A stretch of 62,857 bases of DNA from an uncultured Pelosinus sp. Lineage in GTDB: Bacteria > Bacillota > Negativicutes > Sporomusales > Acetonemataceae. Where the stretch lies: assembly GCA_900542835.1 (NCBI GenBank), contig UQPB01000017.1, positions 1-62,857 on the forward strand, read 5' to 3'. The position numbers and the translations under genes are program-made. Every line of letters begins with the position of its first letter. Position 1 is the first letter of the stretch. Below the pieces are notes generated by a model that was given only the letters and a program-made list of their open reading frames with translations, made no database searches and was not told the origin of the DNA. Below, in pieces: positions 1 to 8,294 of the stretch.

Positions 1-52
1 CGAGGGTGGCCGTACTGTCGGCGCCGGTGTCGTTACCGCTATTGCCGAATAA
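1..52 (+). CDS. tuf: Elongation factor Tu, 3' end only
   Basis: The reading frame open at the left edge encodes a 16-residue tail (EGGRTVGAGVVTAIAE) followed by TAA, which is the conserved C-terminus of EF-Tu domain III. EF-Tu delivers aminoacyl-tRNA to the ribosome as a GTP complex. Only the last codons are in the window, so the start, GTPase domain and length cannot be judged. A tuf gene directly upstream of rpsJ is the usual Firmicutes str-S10 junction. Confidence 0.9.
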   Translation, partial: EGGRTVGAGVVTAIAE

Positions 53-69
53 CTGGAAAAATGGTGCGT

Positions 70-93
70 CCTGTCCGGCTGGTGCCGGACAGG
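70..93 (+). terminator. Hairpin between tuf and rpsJ
   Basis: A perfect 9-bp inverted repeat (CCTGTCCGG, 6-nt loop, CCGGACAGG) lies 17 bases after the tuf stop. It is followed by ATTGTTCCCCC rather than a clean T-run, so it may be a weak terminator, an attenuator or an mRNA processing structure rather than a full stop. The 53-195 gap contains nothing else that I can support apart from the rpsJ ribosome-binding site AAGGAGG at 181-187. Confidence 0.5.
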
Positions 94-195
94 ATTGTTC
101 CCCCAATGCGATGATGCGGAAGGTTGCCCGCGTCGCGGGGAGATTTCCGCAGAGAATGTCCGTTCTTGAAACTGGACGATAAGGAGGAATCTAAT

Positions 196-507
196 ATGGC
201 CAAACAACAAAAAATTCGTATTCGCCTCAAGGCGTATGACCATAAAGCCCTGGATCAAAGCGCGGTGAAAATTGTTGAAACCGCCAAGCGGACCGGAGCG
301 ATGGTGTCCGGACCGATTCCGCTGCCGACGGAAAGAAATGTTTTTACGATTTTGCGCTCCCCGCACGTCAATAAAGATTCGCGGGAACAATTCGAAATGC
401 GGACTCATAAACGTCTCATCGACATCATCGAGCCGACGCCCAAGACCGTTGACGCTCTCATGCGCCTCGATCTGCCGGCCGGTGTCGATATTGAGATCAA
501 GCTGTAG
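196..507 (+). CDS. rpsJ: 30S ribosomal protein S10
   Basis: The 103-residue product is the normal S10 length, and the N-terminus (KIRIRLKAYDHKALDQSA) is the family signature. S10 sits in the head of the small subunit and also acts with NusB in antitermination in other bacteria. The ATG at 196 is chosen over an in-frame upstream start at 124 because AAGGAGG (181-187) lies 8 bases upstream and the family begins here. It opens the S10 operon; rplC follows after 14 bases. Confidence 0.97.
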   Translation: MAKQQKIRIRLKAYDHKALDQSAVKIVETAKRTGAMVSGPIPLPTERNVFTILRSPHVNKDSREQFEMRTHKRLIDIIEPTPKTVDALMRLDLPAGVDIEIKL

Positions 508-521
508 AGGGGGTGGAGATA

Positions 522-1163
522 ATGGCGAAAGGAATTCTGGGCAAGAAACTGGGTATGACGCAACTCTTCTCTCCGGAAGGAAAATTAATTCCTGTGACCG
601 TTGTTGAAGCCAACCCCAGCGTTGTGCTGCAGATTAAAACAGTCGAAACCGATGGCTATAATGCCGTTCAACTCGGTTACGGCGTTGTTAAGGATAAAAA
701 AGTTAGCAAACCGATGAAAGGGCATTTTGCCAAAGCTGGCATTAAACCGGTGAAATTCATCCGGGAGCTTCGCTTGGCAGCTGCACCTGAATATAGCGTT
801 GGGCAGACTGTTGCCTGCGATGTATTCGAACAGGGCCAATTGATTGATGTTGTGGGGACGTCCAAAGGCAAGGGGTTTGCCGGCGGTATCAAACGTCACA
901 ATTTCGCACGCGGACCGATGGCTCACGGTTCCAAGTCGCATCGCGAGCCGGGTTCGATCGGACCTCGCATCAGCGGCGGCGGCGGCAAAGTCTTTAAAGG
1001 CAAAAAACTTCCTGGCCGCATGGGCGGACAAAAAGTAACTGTACAACGCCTGACGGTGGTGAAAGTGGACGCCGAACGGAATTTGCTTTTGATTAAAGGC
1101 GCTGTTCCCGGTGCTAAAGGAAGCCATCTGGTCATCAAGGGTACGGTTAAACCTCGCAAATAG
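522..1163 (+). CDS. rplC: 50S ribosomal protein L3
   Basis: L3 is a primary 23S rRNA binder near the peptidyl-transferase centre. The 213-residue product starts MAKGILGKKLGMTQ and contains the loop segment FARGPMAHGSKSHREPGSIG that reaches toward the catalytic centre. An upstream in-frame GTG at 513 overlaps the ribosome-binding stretch (GGGGGTGGAG), so the ATG at 522 is preferred. Second gene of the S10 operon, 30 bases before rplD. Confidence 0.97.
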   Translation: MAKGILGKKLGMTQLFSPEGKLIPVTVVEANPSVVLQIKTVETDGYNAVQLGYGVVKDKKVSKPMKGHFAKAGIKPVKFIRELRLAAAPEYSVGQTVACDVFEQGQLIDVVGTSKGKGFAGGIKRHNFARGPMAHGSKSHREPGSIGPRISGGGGKVFKGKKLPGRMGGQKVTVQRLTVVKVDAERNLLLIKGAVPGAKGSHLVIKGTVKPRK

Positions 1164-1193
1164 CCCTGTGGGTAGGAAAGGAGGATGCGTTAC

Positions 1194-1820
1194 ATGGCGA
1201 AAGTAGCAGTATATAATATTGCCGGCCAGGAGGTCGGTGAAATAGAATTAAATGATGCGGTATTTGGCGTTGATGTCAATGAAGCCGTTGTTCATCAGGC
1301 ACTGGTTATGCAGTTGGCGAGCCAACGCCAGGGCACCGCGGCCACTAAGACGCGCAGCATGGTGCGCGGCGGCGGCAGAAAGCCCTGGAAACAAAAAGGC
1401 ACCGGCAGAGCCCGTGCAGGCACGATCCGGTCGCCTCTATGGGTGGGCGGTGGCACGGTTTTCGGACCGCAGCCGCGCAGCTATGCGTTCCGGATGCCCC
1501 GTAAGGCCCGGCGCCTGGCGATTAAATCCGCATTGACGGCGAAAGTGCAAAGCGGCGAACTGGTCGTTTTGGAGACACTTCAGTATGAACAGCCGAAAAC
1601 CAAGCAGGTCGTCGAGCTTCTGAAGGCATTCCAGCTTGAATCAGGCAAAGCGCTGCTGATCACTAAGGATGTTGAAGACAATGTTGAAAAGTCATCCCGT
1701 AATATTCCGGGCGTCAAAGCTTTGACTGCCGGCGGGTTGAATGTTTTTGACCTTCTGCATCATGACAAACTTCTGATCACCCGGGACGCGGTTGCCCGGA
1801 TCGAGGAGGTGCTTGCATAA
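1194..1820 (+). CDS. rplD: 50S ribosomal protein L4
   Basis: The 208-residue protein has the conserved extended loop of L4 (MVRGGGRKPWKQKGTGRARAG), which lines the peptide exit tunnel and is a known macrolide-resistance site. AAAGGAGG at 1177-1184 touches an in-frame ATG at 1185 but is ideally spaced (9 bases) from the ATG at 1194, so 1194 is used. In E. coli L4 autoregulates the S10 operon; nothing in this sequence shows whether it does so here. The stop overlaps the rplW start by one base. Confidence 0.96.
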   Translation: MAKVAVYNIAGQEVGEIELNDAVFGVDVNEAVVHQALVMQLASQRQGTAATKTRSMVRGGGRKPWKQKGTGRARAGTIRSPLWVGGGTVFGPQPRSYAFRMPRKARRLAIKSALTAKVQSGELVVLETLQYEQPKTKQVVELLKAFQLESGKALLITKDVEDNVEKSSRNIPGVKALTAGGLNVFDLLHHDKLLITRDAVARIEEVLA

Positions 1821-2107
1821 TGACTAACCCGCGTGATGTTCTGATTCGCCCTCTGATTACTGAGAAGACGACGGCGATGATGCAGGAAAACAAATATACG
1901 TTTATCGTGCCGTTGAAATCGACGAAAGTTGAGGTTCGGCAGGCGGTTGAGCAGATTTTCAAAGTGAAAGTTCTCGCTGTCAACACGATTCGCGTAATGG
2001 GAAAAGTCAAACGCATGGGTCGGACGGCAGGCAAACGCCCCGATTTCAAAAAAGCGATTGTTAAGCTGGCTGAAGGTCAGCGGATTGAATTTTTTGAGGG
2101 CGTATAG
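1820..2107 (+). CDS. rplW: 50S ribosomal protein L23
   Basis: The 95-residue protein (MTNPRDVLIRPLITEKTTAM) matches L23, which sits at the exit tunnel and docks trigger factor and SRP. Its ATG shares one base with the rplD stop, a sign of translational coupling. Length is typical for the family. rplB follows after 26 bases behind an AAAAGGAGG site. Confidence 0.96.
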   Translation: MTNPRDVLIRPLITEKTTAMMQENKYTFIVPLKSTKVEVRQAVEQIFKVKVLAVNTIRVMGKVKRMGRTAGKRPDFKKAIVKLAEGQRIEFFEGV

Positions 2108-2133
2108 TTTAGCGGAAAAGGAGGGGTAAACAC

Positions 2134-2958
2134 ATGCCAGTAAAAGGATTTAAACCTTATGCTCCCGGCCGTCGGTTTATGACCGTAGCTGATTTTGCCG
2201 AGATCACGACCGACAAGCCGGAGCGTTCATTAATCGAACGGCTGCAAAAGCATGCCGGCCGTAATAACCAAGGCACTTTGACTGTCCGGCATCAGGGCGG
2301 CGGCCATCGTCGCATGTACCGGTTGATTGATTTTAAGCGCAACAAGGATAATGTTCCTGCCAAGGTTGCGTCCATTGAATATGATCCTAACCGTTCCGCG
2401 CGGATTGCCTTGCTGCACTACGCGGATGGCGAAAAACGTTATATTCTTGCTCCTAATGGCTTGAAAACCGGTGATGTGATTGTCAGCGGCGAAACCGCCG
2501 ATATTAAAGTCGGCAACGCTCTGCCGATGAAATTTATCCCGGTTGGCACACTGCTTCACAATATTGAGATGAAGATCGGCAAGGGAGGACAGCTTGTCCG
2601 TTCCGCCGGCGCTTCGGCTCAGTTGATGGCAAAGGAAGGCGATCATGCCTTGCTGCGGCTGCCTTCCGGTGAACTCCGCAAGGTTCACGTGCTTTGCCGG
2701 GCGACCATCGGTCAGGTTGGCAATCTTGAGCACGAAAATATCACCATTGGTAAAGCCGGCCGTTCGCGTTGGCTTGGCATCCGCCCGGCTAACCGCGGCG
2801 TAGCGATGAATCCGGTTGACCATCCGCATGGCGGCGGCGAAGGCCGTTCGCCTGTTGGCCGCAAACATCCGGTTACGCCTTGGGGCAAACATGCAATGGG
2901 GGCTAAGACCCGCAGGAAATCTGCGTCTGATAAGCTGATTGTCAAGCGCCGTAAATAA
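2134..2958 (+). CDS. rplB: 50S ribosomal protein L2
   Basis: The 274-residue product is full-length L2, essential for subunit association and peptidyl-transferase assembly. The conserved C-terminal segment MNPVDHPHGGGEGRSPVGRK, including the invariant histidine of that region, is intact. It lies between L23 and S19, as in all S10 operons. Start ATG is well placed behind AAAAGGAGGGG. Confidence 0.97.
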   Translation: MPVKGFKPYAPGRRFMTVADFAEITTDKPERSLIERLQKHAGRNNQGTLTVRHQGGGHRRMYRLIDFKRNKDNVPAKVASIEYDPNRSARIALLHYADGEKRYILAPNGLKTGDVIVSGETADIKVGNALPMKFIPVGTLLHNIEMKIGKGGQLVRSAGASAQLMAKEGDHALLRLPSGELRKVHVLCRATIGQVGNLEHENITIGKAGRSRWLGIRPANRGVAMNPVDHPHGGGEGRSPVGRKHPVTPWGKHAMGAKTRRKSASDKLIVKRRK

Positions 2959-2983
2959 TCGAGTAAGAAGGGAGGCCTGTTAG

Positions 2984-3265
2984 GTGTCCAGATCGATAAA
3001 AAAAGGACCGTATGTTCATGAAAGTCTCTTGAAAAAAATTGAGGCTATGAATGATCAAAATGATAAGAAAGTCATCAAGACCTGGTCGAGAAGTTCCACG
3101 ATTCTGCCGGGATTTGTCGGGCATACGATTGCCGTGCATGATGGCCGCAAACACGTGCCTGTTTATGTAACGGAAGATATGGTTGGCCATAAGCTGGGCG
3201 AATTTGCTCCGACGCGTACCTACAGAGGTCACGCCCACAGTGAGCGGTCGTCGTCTCTGCGGTAA
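2984..3265 (+). CDS. rpsS: 30S ribosomal protein S19
   Basis: The product is 93 residues and begins SRSIKKGPYVHESLL, the S19 signature. It contacts the A-site tRNA region in the small-subunit head together with S13. Translation starts at a GTG preceded by AAGGGAGG; no ATG is available near this position. It lies 25 bases after rplB and 41 before rplV. Confidence 0.96.
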   Translation: MSRSIKKGPYVHESLLKKIEAMNDQNDKKVIKTWSRSSTILPGFVGHTIAVHDGRKHVPVYVTEDMVGHKLGEFAPTRTYRGHAHSERSSSLR

Positions 3266-3306
3266 GAAACGGCAACAGGGAATTTTCGAAGAGAGGGGGG
3301 CTACCC

Positions 3307-3648
3307 ATGGAAGCGAAAGAAGCTAAATCGATCGCCAAATACATCCGCATCGCGCCTCGTAAGATTCGCATCGTTATTGATCTGATCCGTGGCAAGAATG
3401 TGGCTGAGGCTTTGGCTATTCTGAAATTTACTCCGAAGGTTGGTTCGGAAGTTATTGAGAAAGTGCTGCAGTCGGCCGTAGCCAACGCAGAGCACAATTA
3501 TGATATGAATGCAGATAATCTTTACGTTTCTGCGGCGTATGTCGATCAGGGACCTACGCTTAAACGCATTCACCCGCGTTCCCGCGGCCAGGCGTTTAAA
3601 ATCCTGAAACGCAGCAGTCATGTGACGGTAGTCGTCAAAGAGCGATAA
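3307..3648 (+). CDS. rplV: 50S ribosomal protein L22
   Basis: The 113-residue protein includes the RIAPRKIRIVIDLIRGKN helix and the beta-hairpin tip (GPTLKRIHPRSRGQ) that lines the exit tunnel, a macrolide-related site. Length and order (S19-L22-S3) are typical. The start is an ATG behind GAGAGGGGGG. Confidence 0.96.
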   Translation: MEAKEAKSIAKYIRIAPRKIRIVIDLIRGKNVAEALAILKFTPKVGSEVIEKVLQSAVANAEHNYDMNADNLYVSAAYVDQGPTLKRIHPRSRGQAFKILKRSSHVTVVVKER

Positions 3649-3669
3649 TTAGCGAAGGAGGGAAACTAC

Positions 3670-4344
3670 GTGGGGCAAAAAGTCAACCCGCATGGGCTTA
3701 GAATCGGCATTATCAGAAGCTGGGACGCAAAATGGTATGCCGATAAAGAATATGCCGCAAACTTGCATGAAGACATCAAAATGCGCAAGCTGATTAAAAA
3801 GAAACTTTATGCGGCAGGTGTATCGCGCATAGAGATTGAGCGTTCGCTCAATCGCGTAAAGGTTACTGTCCATACCGCCAAGCCGGGCATGGTTATCGGC
3901 CGCGGCGGTTCAGGCATCGAGGACCTGAAACAAACCTTGAAAAAACTGACCGGCAAAACCATTGACGTCAATGTAGCGGAAATCAAGCAGGCAGAACTGG
4001 ATTCCACACTGGTTGCGGAAAACATCGCGGCGCAGTTGGAGAAGCGGATCGCTTTCCGGCGCGCAATGAAACAGTCTGTTATGCGGACGATGCGCATGGG
4101 CGCTAAGGGAATTAAAGTCATGGTGGGCGGCCGTTTGGGCGGCGCTGAAATTGCCCGGACCGAATCATACCGCGAGGGCAGCATTCCTCTGCACACCCTG
4201 CGCGCCGATATTGATTACGGTACGGCGGAAGCGCATACCACATTTGGCGTAATTGGCGTTAAGGTCTGGATCTACAAAGGCGAGATTCTGCCGCAAGCCA
4301 AGAAGCCTGTCGCCGCTGCCGCTGCCGAAGGGAGCGAAGGCTGA
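3670..4344 (+). CDS. rpsC: 30S ribosomal protein S3
   Basis: The 224-residue product begins GQKVNPHGLRIGIIRSWD and carries the KH-domain GXXG-type motif (VIGRGGSGIEDL) at about residues 76-87. S3 forms part of the mRNA entry channel and helicase activity. Translation starts at GTG behind GAAGGAGGG. It has a short Ala-rich C-terminal tail. The stop overlaps the rplP start by one base. Confidence 0.96.
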   Translation: MGQKVNPHGLRIGIIRSWDAKWYADKEYAANLHEDIKMRKLIKKKLYAAGVSRIEIERSLNRVKVTVHTAKPGMVIGRGGSGIEDLKQTLKKLTGKTIDVNVAEIKQAELDSTLVAENIAAQLEKRIAFRRAMKQSVMRTMRMGAKGIKVMVGGRLGGAEIARTESYREGSIPLHTLRADIDYGTAEAHTTFGVIGVKVWIYKGEILPQAKKPVAAAAAEGSEG

Positions 4345-4793
4345 TGCTGATACCGAAGAGAGTTAAGCACCGTAAGCAATTCCGCGGTCGCATGACCGGT
4401 AAGGCTAATAGAGGCAATGCGGTTACTCATGGTGATTTTGGCTTGGTCGCAATGGAACCGGCCTGGATCACCAATCGTCAGATCGAGGCCGCCCGTATTG
4501 CCATGACCCGCTTCATTAAACGCGGTGGTAAAGTCTGGATCAAGATTTTCCCGGATAAGCCGATTACGGCGAAGCCGGCTGAAACCCGCATGGGCAGCGG
4601 CAAGGGATCGCCTGAATACTGGGTAGCCGTTGTCAAACCCGGCCGGGTTATGTTCGAAATGGATGGCGTTGCTGAAGATATCGCCAGAGAAGCAATGCGG
4701 CTTGCCGCCCACAAACTGCCGATTAAAACCAAGTTTGTGACCAAGCGGGAACAACAAGCTGAAGAGAAAGTGGGTGTGGCCGATGAAAGCTAA
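4344..4793 (+). CDS. rplP: 50S ribosomal protein L16
   Basis: The protein starts MLIPKRVKHRKQFRGRMTGK and contains the conserved RMGSGKGSPEYWVAVVKPGR region near the A-site and P-site tRNA contacts. At 149 residues it is somewhat longer than the usual 137-145; the extra residues are an acidic tail (EQQAEEKVGVADES). It overlaps rpsC by one base and rpmC by eleven, consistent with tight coupling. Confidence 0.96.
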   Translation: MLIPKRVKHRKQFRGRMTGKANRGNAVTHGDFGLVAMEPAWITNRQIEAARIAMTRFIKRGGKVWIKIFPDKPITAKPAETRMGSGKGSPEYWVAVVKPGRVMFEMDGVAEDIAREAMRLAAHKLPIKTKFVTKREQQAEEKVGVADES

Positions 4794-4986
4794 AGACATC
4801 CGCGAAATGAGCGCTGCCGAGCTCGACCAGAAAGTCGCCGCTCTCAAGGATGAACTGTTCAATCTGCGCTTCCAGTTGGCTACCGGGCAGCTCGAAAATC
4901 CGAAACGGATTTCCGAAGTCAAAAAAACGATTGCCCGTATCAAAACCATTCAGCGCGAACACGAAATCAAAGCACAGCACGCCTGA
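4783..4986 (+). CDS. rpmC: 50S ribosomal protein L29
   Basis: The 67-residue helical-hairpin protein (MKAKDIREMSAAELDQKVAA) binds near the exit tunnel beside L23. The ATG at 4783 is preferred to an in-frame GTG at 4774 because L29 proteins begin MKAK/MK-E. The start lies inside the last codons of rplP. It ends 39 bases before the chosen rpsQ start. Confidence 0.93.
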   Translation: MKAKDIREMSAAELDQKVAALKDELFNLRFQLATGQLENPKRISEVKKTIARIKTIQREHEIKAQHA

Positions 4987-5025
4987 GTGGCGGCCAAGCG
5001 ATAAGTGGAAGGAGGCTCATTGAAG

Positions 5026-5283
5026 GTGACTGAAAGAAATGAACGCAAGGTGCGGATCGGCAAAGTCGTCAGTGATAAGATGGATAAGACGGTAGTCGTC
5101 GCTGTCGAACGGCTTGTACAGCATAAACTCTACAGCAAGCCGGTAAAGAAAACGACCAAATTCAAGGCTCATGACGAAAACAATGAAAGCCGTACTGGTG
5201 ATACTGTTACCATTATGGAAACTCGTCCTCTGTCTAAAGATAAACGCTGGAGACTTGTGGAGATTAACGAACGGGCGAAATAG
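5026..5283 (+). CDS. rpsQ: 30S ribosomal protein S17
   Basis: S17 is an OB-fold primary 16S rRNA binder; the segment RKVRIGKVVSDKMDKTVVVA is diagnostic. Start choice is uncertain. AAGGAGG (5009-5015) is followed by a TTG at 5020 (4-base spacing) and a GTG at 5026 (10-base spacing), both in frame. The GTG is taken because it gives MTERNERKV, which aligns with the family start. The product is 85 residues, normal for S17. Confidence 0.93.
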   Translation: MTERNERKVRIGKVVSDKMDKTVVVAVERLVQHKLYSKPVKKTTKFKAHDENNESRTGDTVTIMETRPLSKDKRWRLVEINERAK

Positions 5284-5323
5284 ATGGCGTTTATGTACAG
5301 CATAGCGAGAAGGAGGGAAAACG

Positions 5324-5692
5324 ATGATTCAACAGCAAACGATTTTGGCTGTCGCAGACAACACCGGCGCTAAGCAGCTTATGTGCATCCGAGTCATGGG
5401 CGGATCTTATCGCCGCTATGCGAATATCGGCGATGTCATTGTTGCTTCCGTAAAAGATGCATCACCCGGTGGCGTTGTCAAGAAAGGCGACGTAGTCAAA
5501 GCGGTAGTGGTTCGTTCTCACAAAGGATTGCGCCGTCAGGACGGATCCTATATCCGGTTTGATGAAAATGCGGCAGTTATTATAAAAGAGGATAAGAGCC
5601 CTAGAGGAACCCGTATTTTCGGACCAGTAGCGAGAGAGCTTCGCGAGAAGGACTTCATGAAAATCATCTCGCTTGCGCCTGAGGTGCTCTGA
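5324..5692 (+). CDS. rplN: 50S ribosomal protein L14
   Basis: A 122-residue protein beginning MIQQQTILAVADNTGAKQLM, the L14 signature. L14 forms the intersubunit bridge with 16S rRNA and is the binding site of the silencing factor RsfS. Length is exact for the family. The ATG is preceded by AGAAGGAGGG. rplX follows after 55 bases. Confidence 0.97.
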   Translation: MIQQQTILAVADNTGAKQLMCIRVMGGSYRRYANIGDVIVASVKDASPGGVVKKGDVVKAVVVRSHKGLRRQDGSYIRFDENAAVIIKEDKSPRGTRIFGPVARELREKDFMKIISLAPEVL

Positions 5693-5747
5693 GAAAGCGG
5701 ACCGCGCGGTTGGCCGCTGTTTAACTCGATAAAGGGAGGTGTCTACT

Positions 5748-6086
5748 ATGTCCGAAGCCGTAAAAATGCATGTTAAAAAGGGCGACACGGTCCTGGTTCT
5801 GTCCGGTAAAGATAAAGGCAAGAAAGGCAAGATTCTTGAATCATTGCCGAAAAAGAGCAAGGTTATCGTTGAGGGTGTTAACAAAGTTAAACGCCACACG
5901 AAAGCGTCGCAGAAATTGCCTCAGGGCGGTATCATTGTGAAGGAAGCGGCGCTGCATTCATCGAATGTGATGCTGGTTTGCCCCGCCTGCAATAAGCCGA
6001 CCCGGATTAAAAAAGCTGCTTTGGCTAACGGCAAGCTGGCTCGCAGCTGCAAGCACTGCAGCGAGATTATTGATAAAGACAAGTAA
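5748..6086 (+). CDS. rplX: 50S ribosomal protein L24 with zinc-ribbon tail
   Basis: The 112-residue protein has the KOW segment (KKGDTVLVLSGKDKGKKGKI) at the N-terminus, which nucleates large-subunit assembly. Near the C-terminus there are two CxxC pairs, Cys78/Cys81 and Cys101/Cys104, forming a likely zinc ribbon that many L24 proteins lack. An in-frame GTG at 5739 overlaps the AAAGGGAGG ribosome-binding site, so the ATG at 5748 is used. This adds to the zinc-binding set S14, L36 and S4 in the same cluster. Confidence 0.96.
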   Translation: MSEAVKMHVKKGDTVLVLSGKDKGKKGKILESLPKKSKVIVEGVNKVKRHTKASQKLPQGGIIVKEAALHSSNVMLVCPACNKPTRIKKAALANGKLARSCKHCSEIIDKDK

Positions 6087-6111
6087 GCGCGCGGAAAGGA
6101 GGTAAGTCGCT

Positions 6112-6651
6112 ATGAGCAGATTGAAAGACAAGTATATGACCGATGTAGCTCCTGCGATGATGCAGAAGTTTGGCTATAAAAATGTCATGCAGATTCCGAA
6201 AGTAGAAAAGGTTGTTATCAACATGGGTGTTGGTGAAGCGGTCGGCAATCCCAAAGCGCTGGATGCAGCTGTTGCCGATTTGACGATCATCGTAGGCCAA
6301 AAGCCTGTAGTCACCAGAGCAAAGAAATCCATTGCCGCATTTAAAATTCGCCAGGGCATGGCAATTGGTACTAAAGTTACCATGCGCGGCGAGCGGATGT
6401 ATCACTTCCTGGATAAATTGCTGAACGTCTCGCTGCCGCGCGTGCGTGACTTCCGCGGTGTCAGCCCTCGGGCATTCGATGGCCGCGGCAATTATACCCT
6501 TGGTATAAAAGAGCAGCTTATCTTCCCGGAAATTGAGTACGATAAAGTGGATAAAGTTCGCGGTATGGACATTATTATTGTCACTACGGCGAATACCGAC
6601 GAAGAAGCGCGGGAATTGCTCAAACTCATGGGAATGCCGTTTAGCGCATAA
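6112..6651 (+). CDS. rplE: 50S ribosomal protein L5
   Basis: The 179-residue product (MSRLKDKYMTDVAPAMMQKF) is full-length L5, the 5S rRNA-binding protein that contacts P-site tRNA. The conserved region RVRDFRGVSPRAFDGRGNYT is intact. It sits between L24 and S14 as in other spc operons, with AAAGGAGG upstream. Confidence 0.97.
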   Translation: MSRLKDKYMTDVAPAMMQKFGYKNVMQIPKVEKVVINMGVGEAVGNPKALDAAVADLTIIVGQKPVVTRAKKSIAAFKIRQGMAIGTKVTMRGERMYHFLDKLLNVSLPRVRDFRGVSPRAFDGRGNYTLGIKEQLIFPEIEYDKVDKVRGMDIIIVTTANTDEEARELLKLMGMPFSA

Positions 6652-6667
6652 AAGGAGGGAATACTTC

Positions 6668-6853
6668 GTGGCCAAAAAGGCTTTGATTGAGAAATGGAGC
6701 CGCGCGCCCAAATTCAGTGTGCGCAAGTATAATCGCTGCAAGATTTGCGGCCGTCCGCACGGCTATTTACGTAAGTTTGAAATGTGCCGGATTTGTTTCC
6801 GGGAACTGAGTTACAAAGGCGCTATTCCGGGCGTTACCAAGGCAAGTTGGTAA
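6668..6853 (+). CDS. rpsN: 30S ribosomal protein S14, zinc-binding type
   Basis: The 61-residue short form has four cysteines, Cys24/Cys27 and Cys40/Cys43, which mark the zinc-binding (C+, type Z) S14 paralogue. Translation starts at GTG 6668 behind AAAGGAGGG, 16 bases after rplE. A longer in-frame upstream reading into rplE is not credible because the family starts with AKKALIEKW. No zinc-independent paralogue is present in this window. Confidence 0.95.
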   Translation: MAKKALIEKWSRAPKFSVRKYNRCKICGRPHGYLRKFEMCRICFRELSYKGAIPGVTKASW

Positions 6854-6896
6854 CCGGCAGCGCGATAGGCGACAACAGGAAGGAGGTTTACAATCC

Positions 6897-7295
6897 ATGG
6901 TAATGACCGATCCGATTGCAGATATGTTGACTCGAATTCGCAACGCTAATTCGGTTTATCACGATAAAGTTGAGTTCCCTGCTTCGAAAATGAAACAGGC
7001 GGTTACTCAGATCCTCAAAGAAGAGGGGTTTATCAAGGATTTCGAAGTGATCAGCGATGCTAAGCAGGGGACCGTCCGGGTCAGCCTGAAATATGGCCCC
7101 AACCGTGAAAAAGTAATCACAGGCATTAAGCGGATCTCAAAGCCCGGCCTCAGGGTATATGCGAAGAAAGACCAACTGCCTAGAGTTCTGGGTGGCTTGG
7201 GTATCGCCGTTATCTCAACTTCTCACGGGATTATGAGCGACAAGCAAGCCCGCAAGCAAGGCTTGGGCGGCGAAGTTGTCGCATACGTCTGGTAA
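6897..7295 (+). CDS. rpsH: 30S ribosomal protein S8
   Basis: The 132-residue protein (MTDPIADMLTRIRNAN after a short MV) is S8, a central 16S rRNA binder; in E. coli it is also the spc operon repressor. The C-terminal TSHGIMSDKQARKQGLGGEV motif is intact. Two ATGs (6897 and 6903) are in frame; AAGGAGG at 6880-6886 is better spaced for 6897. Confidence 0.96.
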   Translation: MVMTDPIADMLTRIRNANSVYHDKVEFPASKMKQAVTQILKEEGFIKDFEVISDAKQGTVRVSLKYGPNREKVITGIKRISKPGLRVYAKKDQLPRVLGGLGIAVISTSHGIMSDKQARKQGLGGEVVAYVW

Positions 7296-7319
7296 CAGCA
7301 GGCAATAGGAGGTGCGCAA

Positions 7320-7868
7320 ATGTCGAGAATTGGAAGACTGCCGATTACCGTGCCGCAAGGCGTAACGATAAAAATTGACGGTAATCTGGTATCAGTCAAA
7401 GGGCCTAAAGGCGAACTCAGCCGCTCTATTCATCCTGATATGATTTTGGAACTGGATGGCGATGTGCTGAATGTCAAACGGCCGAGTGAAGAGAAAAATC
7501 ACCGGGCGCTGCACGGCCTGAGCCGTACGCTGATTAATAACATGGTTACCGGCGTAACCCAGGGCTTTAGCAAAACTCTGGAAATTGCCGGCGTTGGTTA
7601 TAGAGCGGCAAAAGCGGGAAGCAAACTCAATCTGACCCTGGGCTTTTCCCATCCGGTTGAGGTTGAACCGCCGAAGGGAATTAGCATTGATGTTCCCGCC
7701 CCCAATAAAATTGTCATTTCAGGAATTGATAAAGAAGCGGTTGGTGCCTTGGCCGCTAAGATTCGCGGTTATCGCGAGCCGGAGCCGTATAAAGGCAAAG
7801 GCATTAAATATGAAGGCGAAGTTATCCGCCGTAAGGTCGGCAAGGCCGGCGGTAAAGGTAAGAAATAG
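7320..7868 (+). CDS. rplF: 50S ribosomal protein L6
   Basis: The 182-residue product starts MSRIGRLPITVPQGV and ends with the conserved YKGKGIKYEGEVIRRKVGKA region near the sarcin-ricin loop. Length is normal. It follows S8 by 24 bases behind AATAGGAGG. A downstream start in another frame near the 3' end is a shadow. Confidence 0.97.
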   Translation: MSRIGRLPITVPQGVTIKIDGNLVSVKGPKGELSRSIHPDMILELDGDVLNVKRPSEEKNHRALHGLSRTLINNMVTGVTQGFSKTLEIAGVGYRAAKAGSKLNLTLGFSHPVEVEPPKGISIDVPAPNKIVISGIDKEAVGALAAKIRGYREPEPYKGKGIKYEGEVIRRKVGKAGGKGKK

Positions 7869-7908
7869 CGTATTGGCATCGTGAATTTGACGGAAAGGAG
7901 TGGATACT

Positions 7909-8277
7909 TTGATTCGTAAAGCAAATAAAAATGCATTGCGCAAACAACGTCATCTGCGGGTTCGCAAAACTGTACATGGTACGGTGGACCGTCCGCGTTT
8001 AAATGTTTTCCGCAGTCTGCATCACATTTACGCCCAGATTATTAACGATGAGACCGGCGCAACACTGGTGAGCGCCAGTACTGTGGAAAAAGACGTGCTG
8101 GGAGCCTTGACTTACGGCGGTAACAGCGAAGCGGCGAAAGCCGTTGGCGCAGCCGTTGCCAAACGGGCGTTGGAAAAAGGCATCAATAAAGTGGTATTTG
8201 ACCGCGGTGGTTATATTTATCACGGCCGGGTGGCTGCCTTAGCTGCCGCAGCCCGTGAAGCTGGACTCGACTTTTAG
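7909..8277 (+). CDS. rplR: 50S ribosomal protein L18
   Basis: The 122-residue protein binds 5S rRNA with L5; the segment RLNVFRSLHHIYAQIINDE and the C-terminal FDRGGYIYHGRVAALAAAAR are diagnostic. A GTG at 7900 lies in the ribosome-binding site (AAAGGAG, 7894-7900), so the TTG at 7909 (8-base spacing) is taken as the start, giving MIRKANKNALRKQ. Confidence 0.94.
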   Translation: MIRKANKNALRKQRHLRVRKTVHGTVDRPRLNVFRSLHHIYAQIINDETGATLVSASTVEKDVLGALTYGGNSEAAKAVGAAVAKRALEKGINKVVFDRGGYIYHGRVAALAAAAREAGLDF

Positions 8278-8294
8278 GAAAAGGAGGGAAATCA

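Noticed and set aside
5005..5025. Upstream GTG/TTG starts for rpsQ
   Set aside because: GTG 5005 lies in the ribosome-binding site. TTG 5020 is possible, but the family start supports GTG 5026; uncertainty is recorded in the entry.
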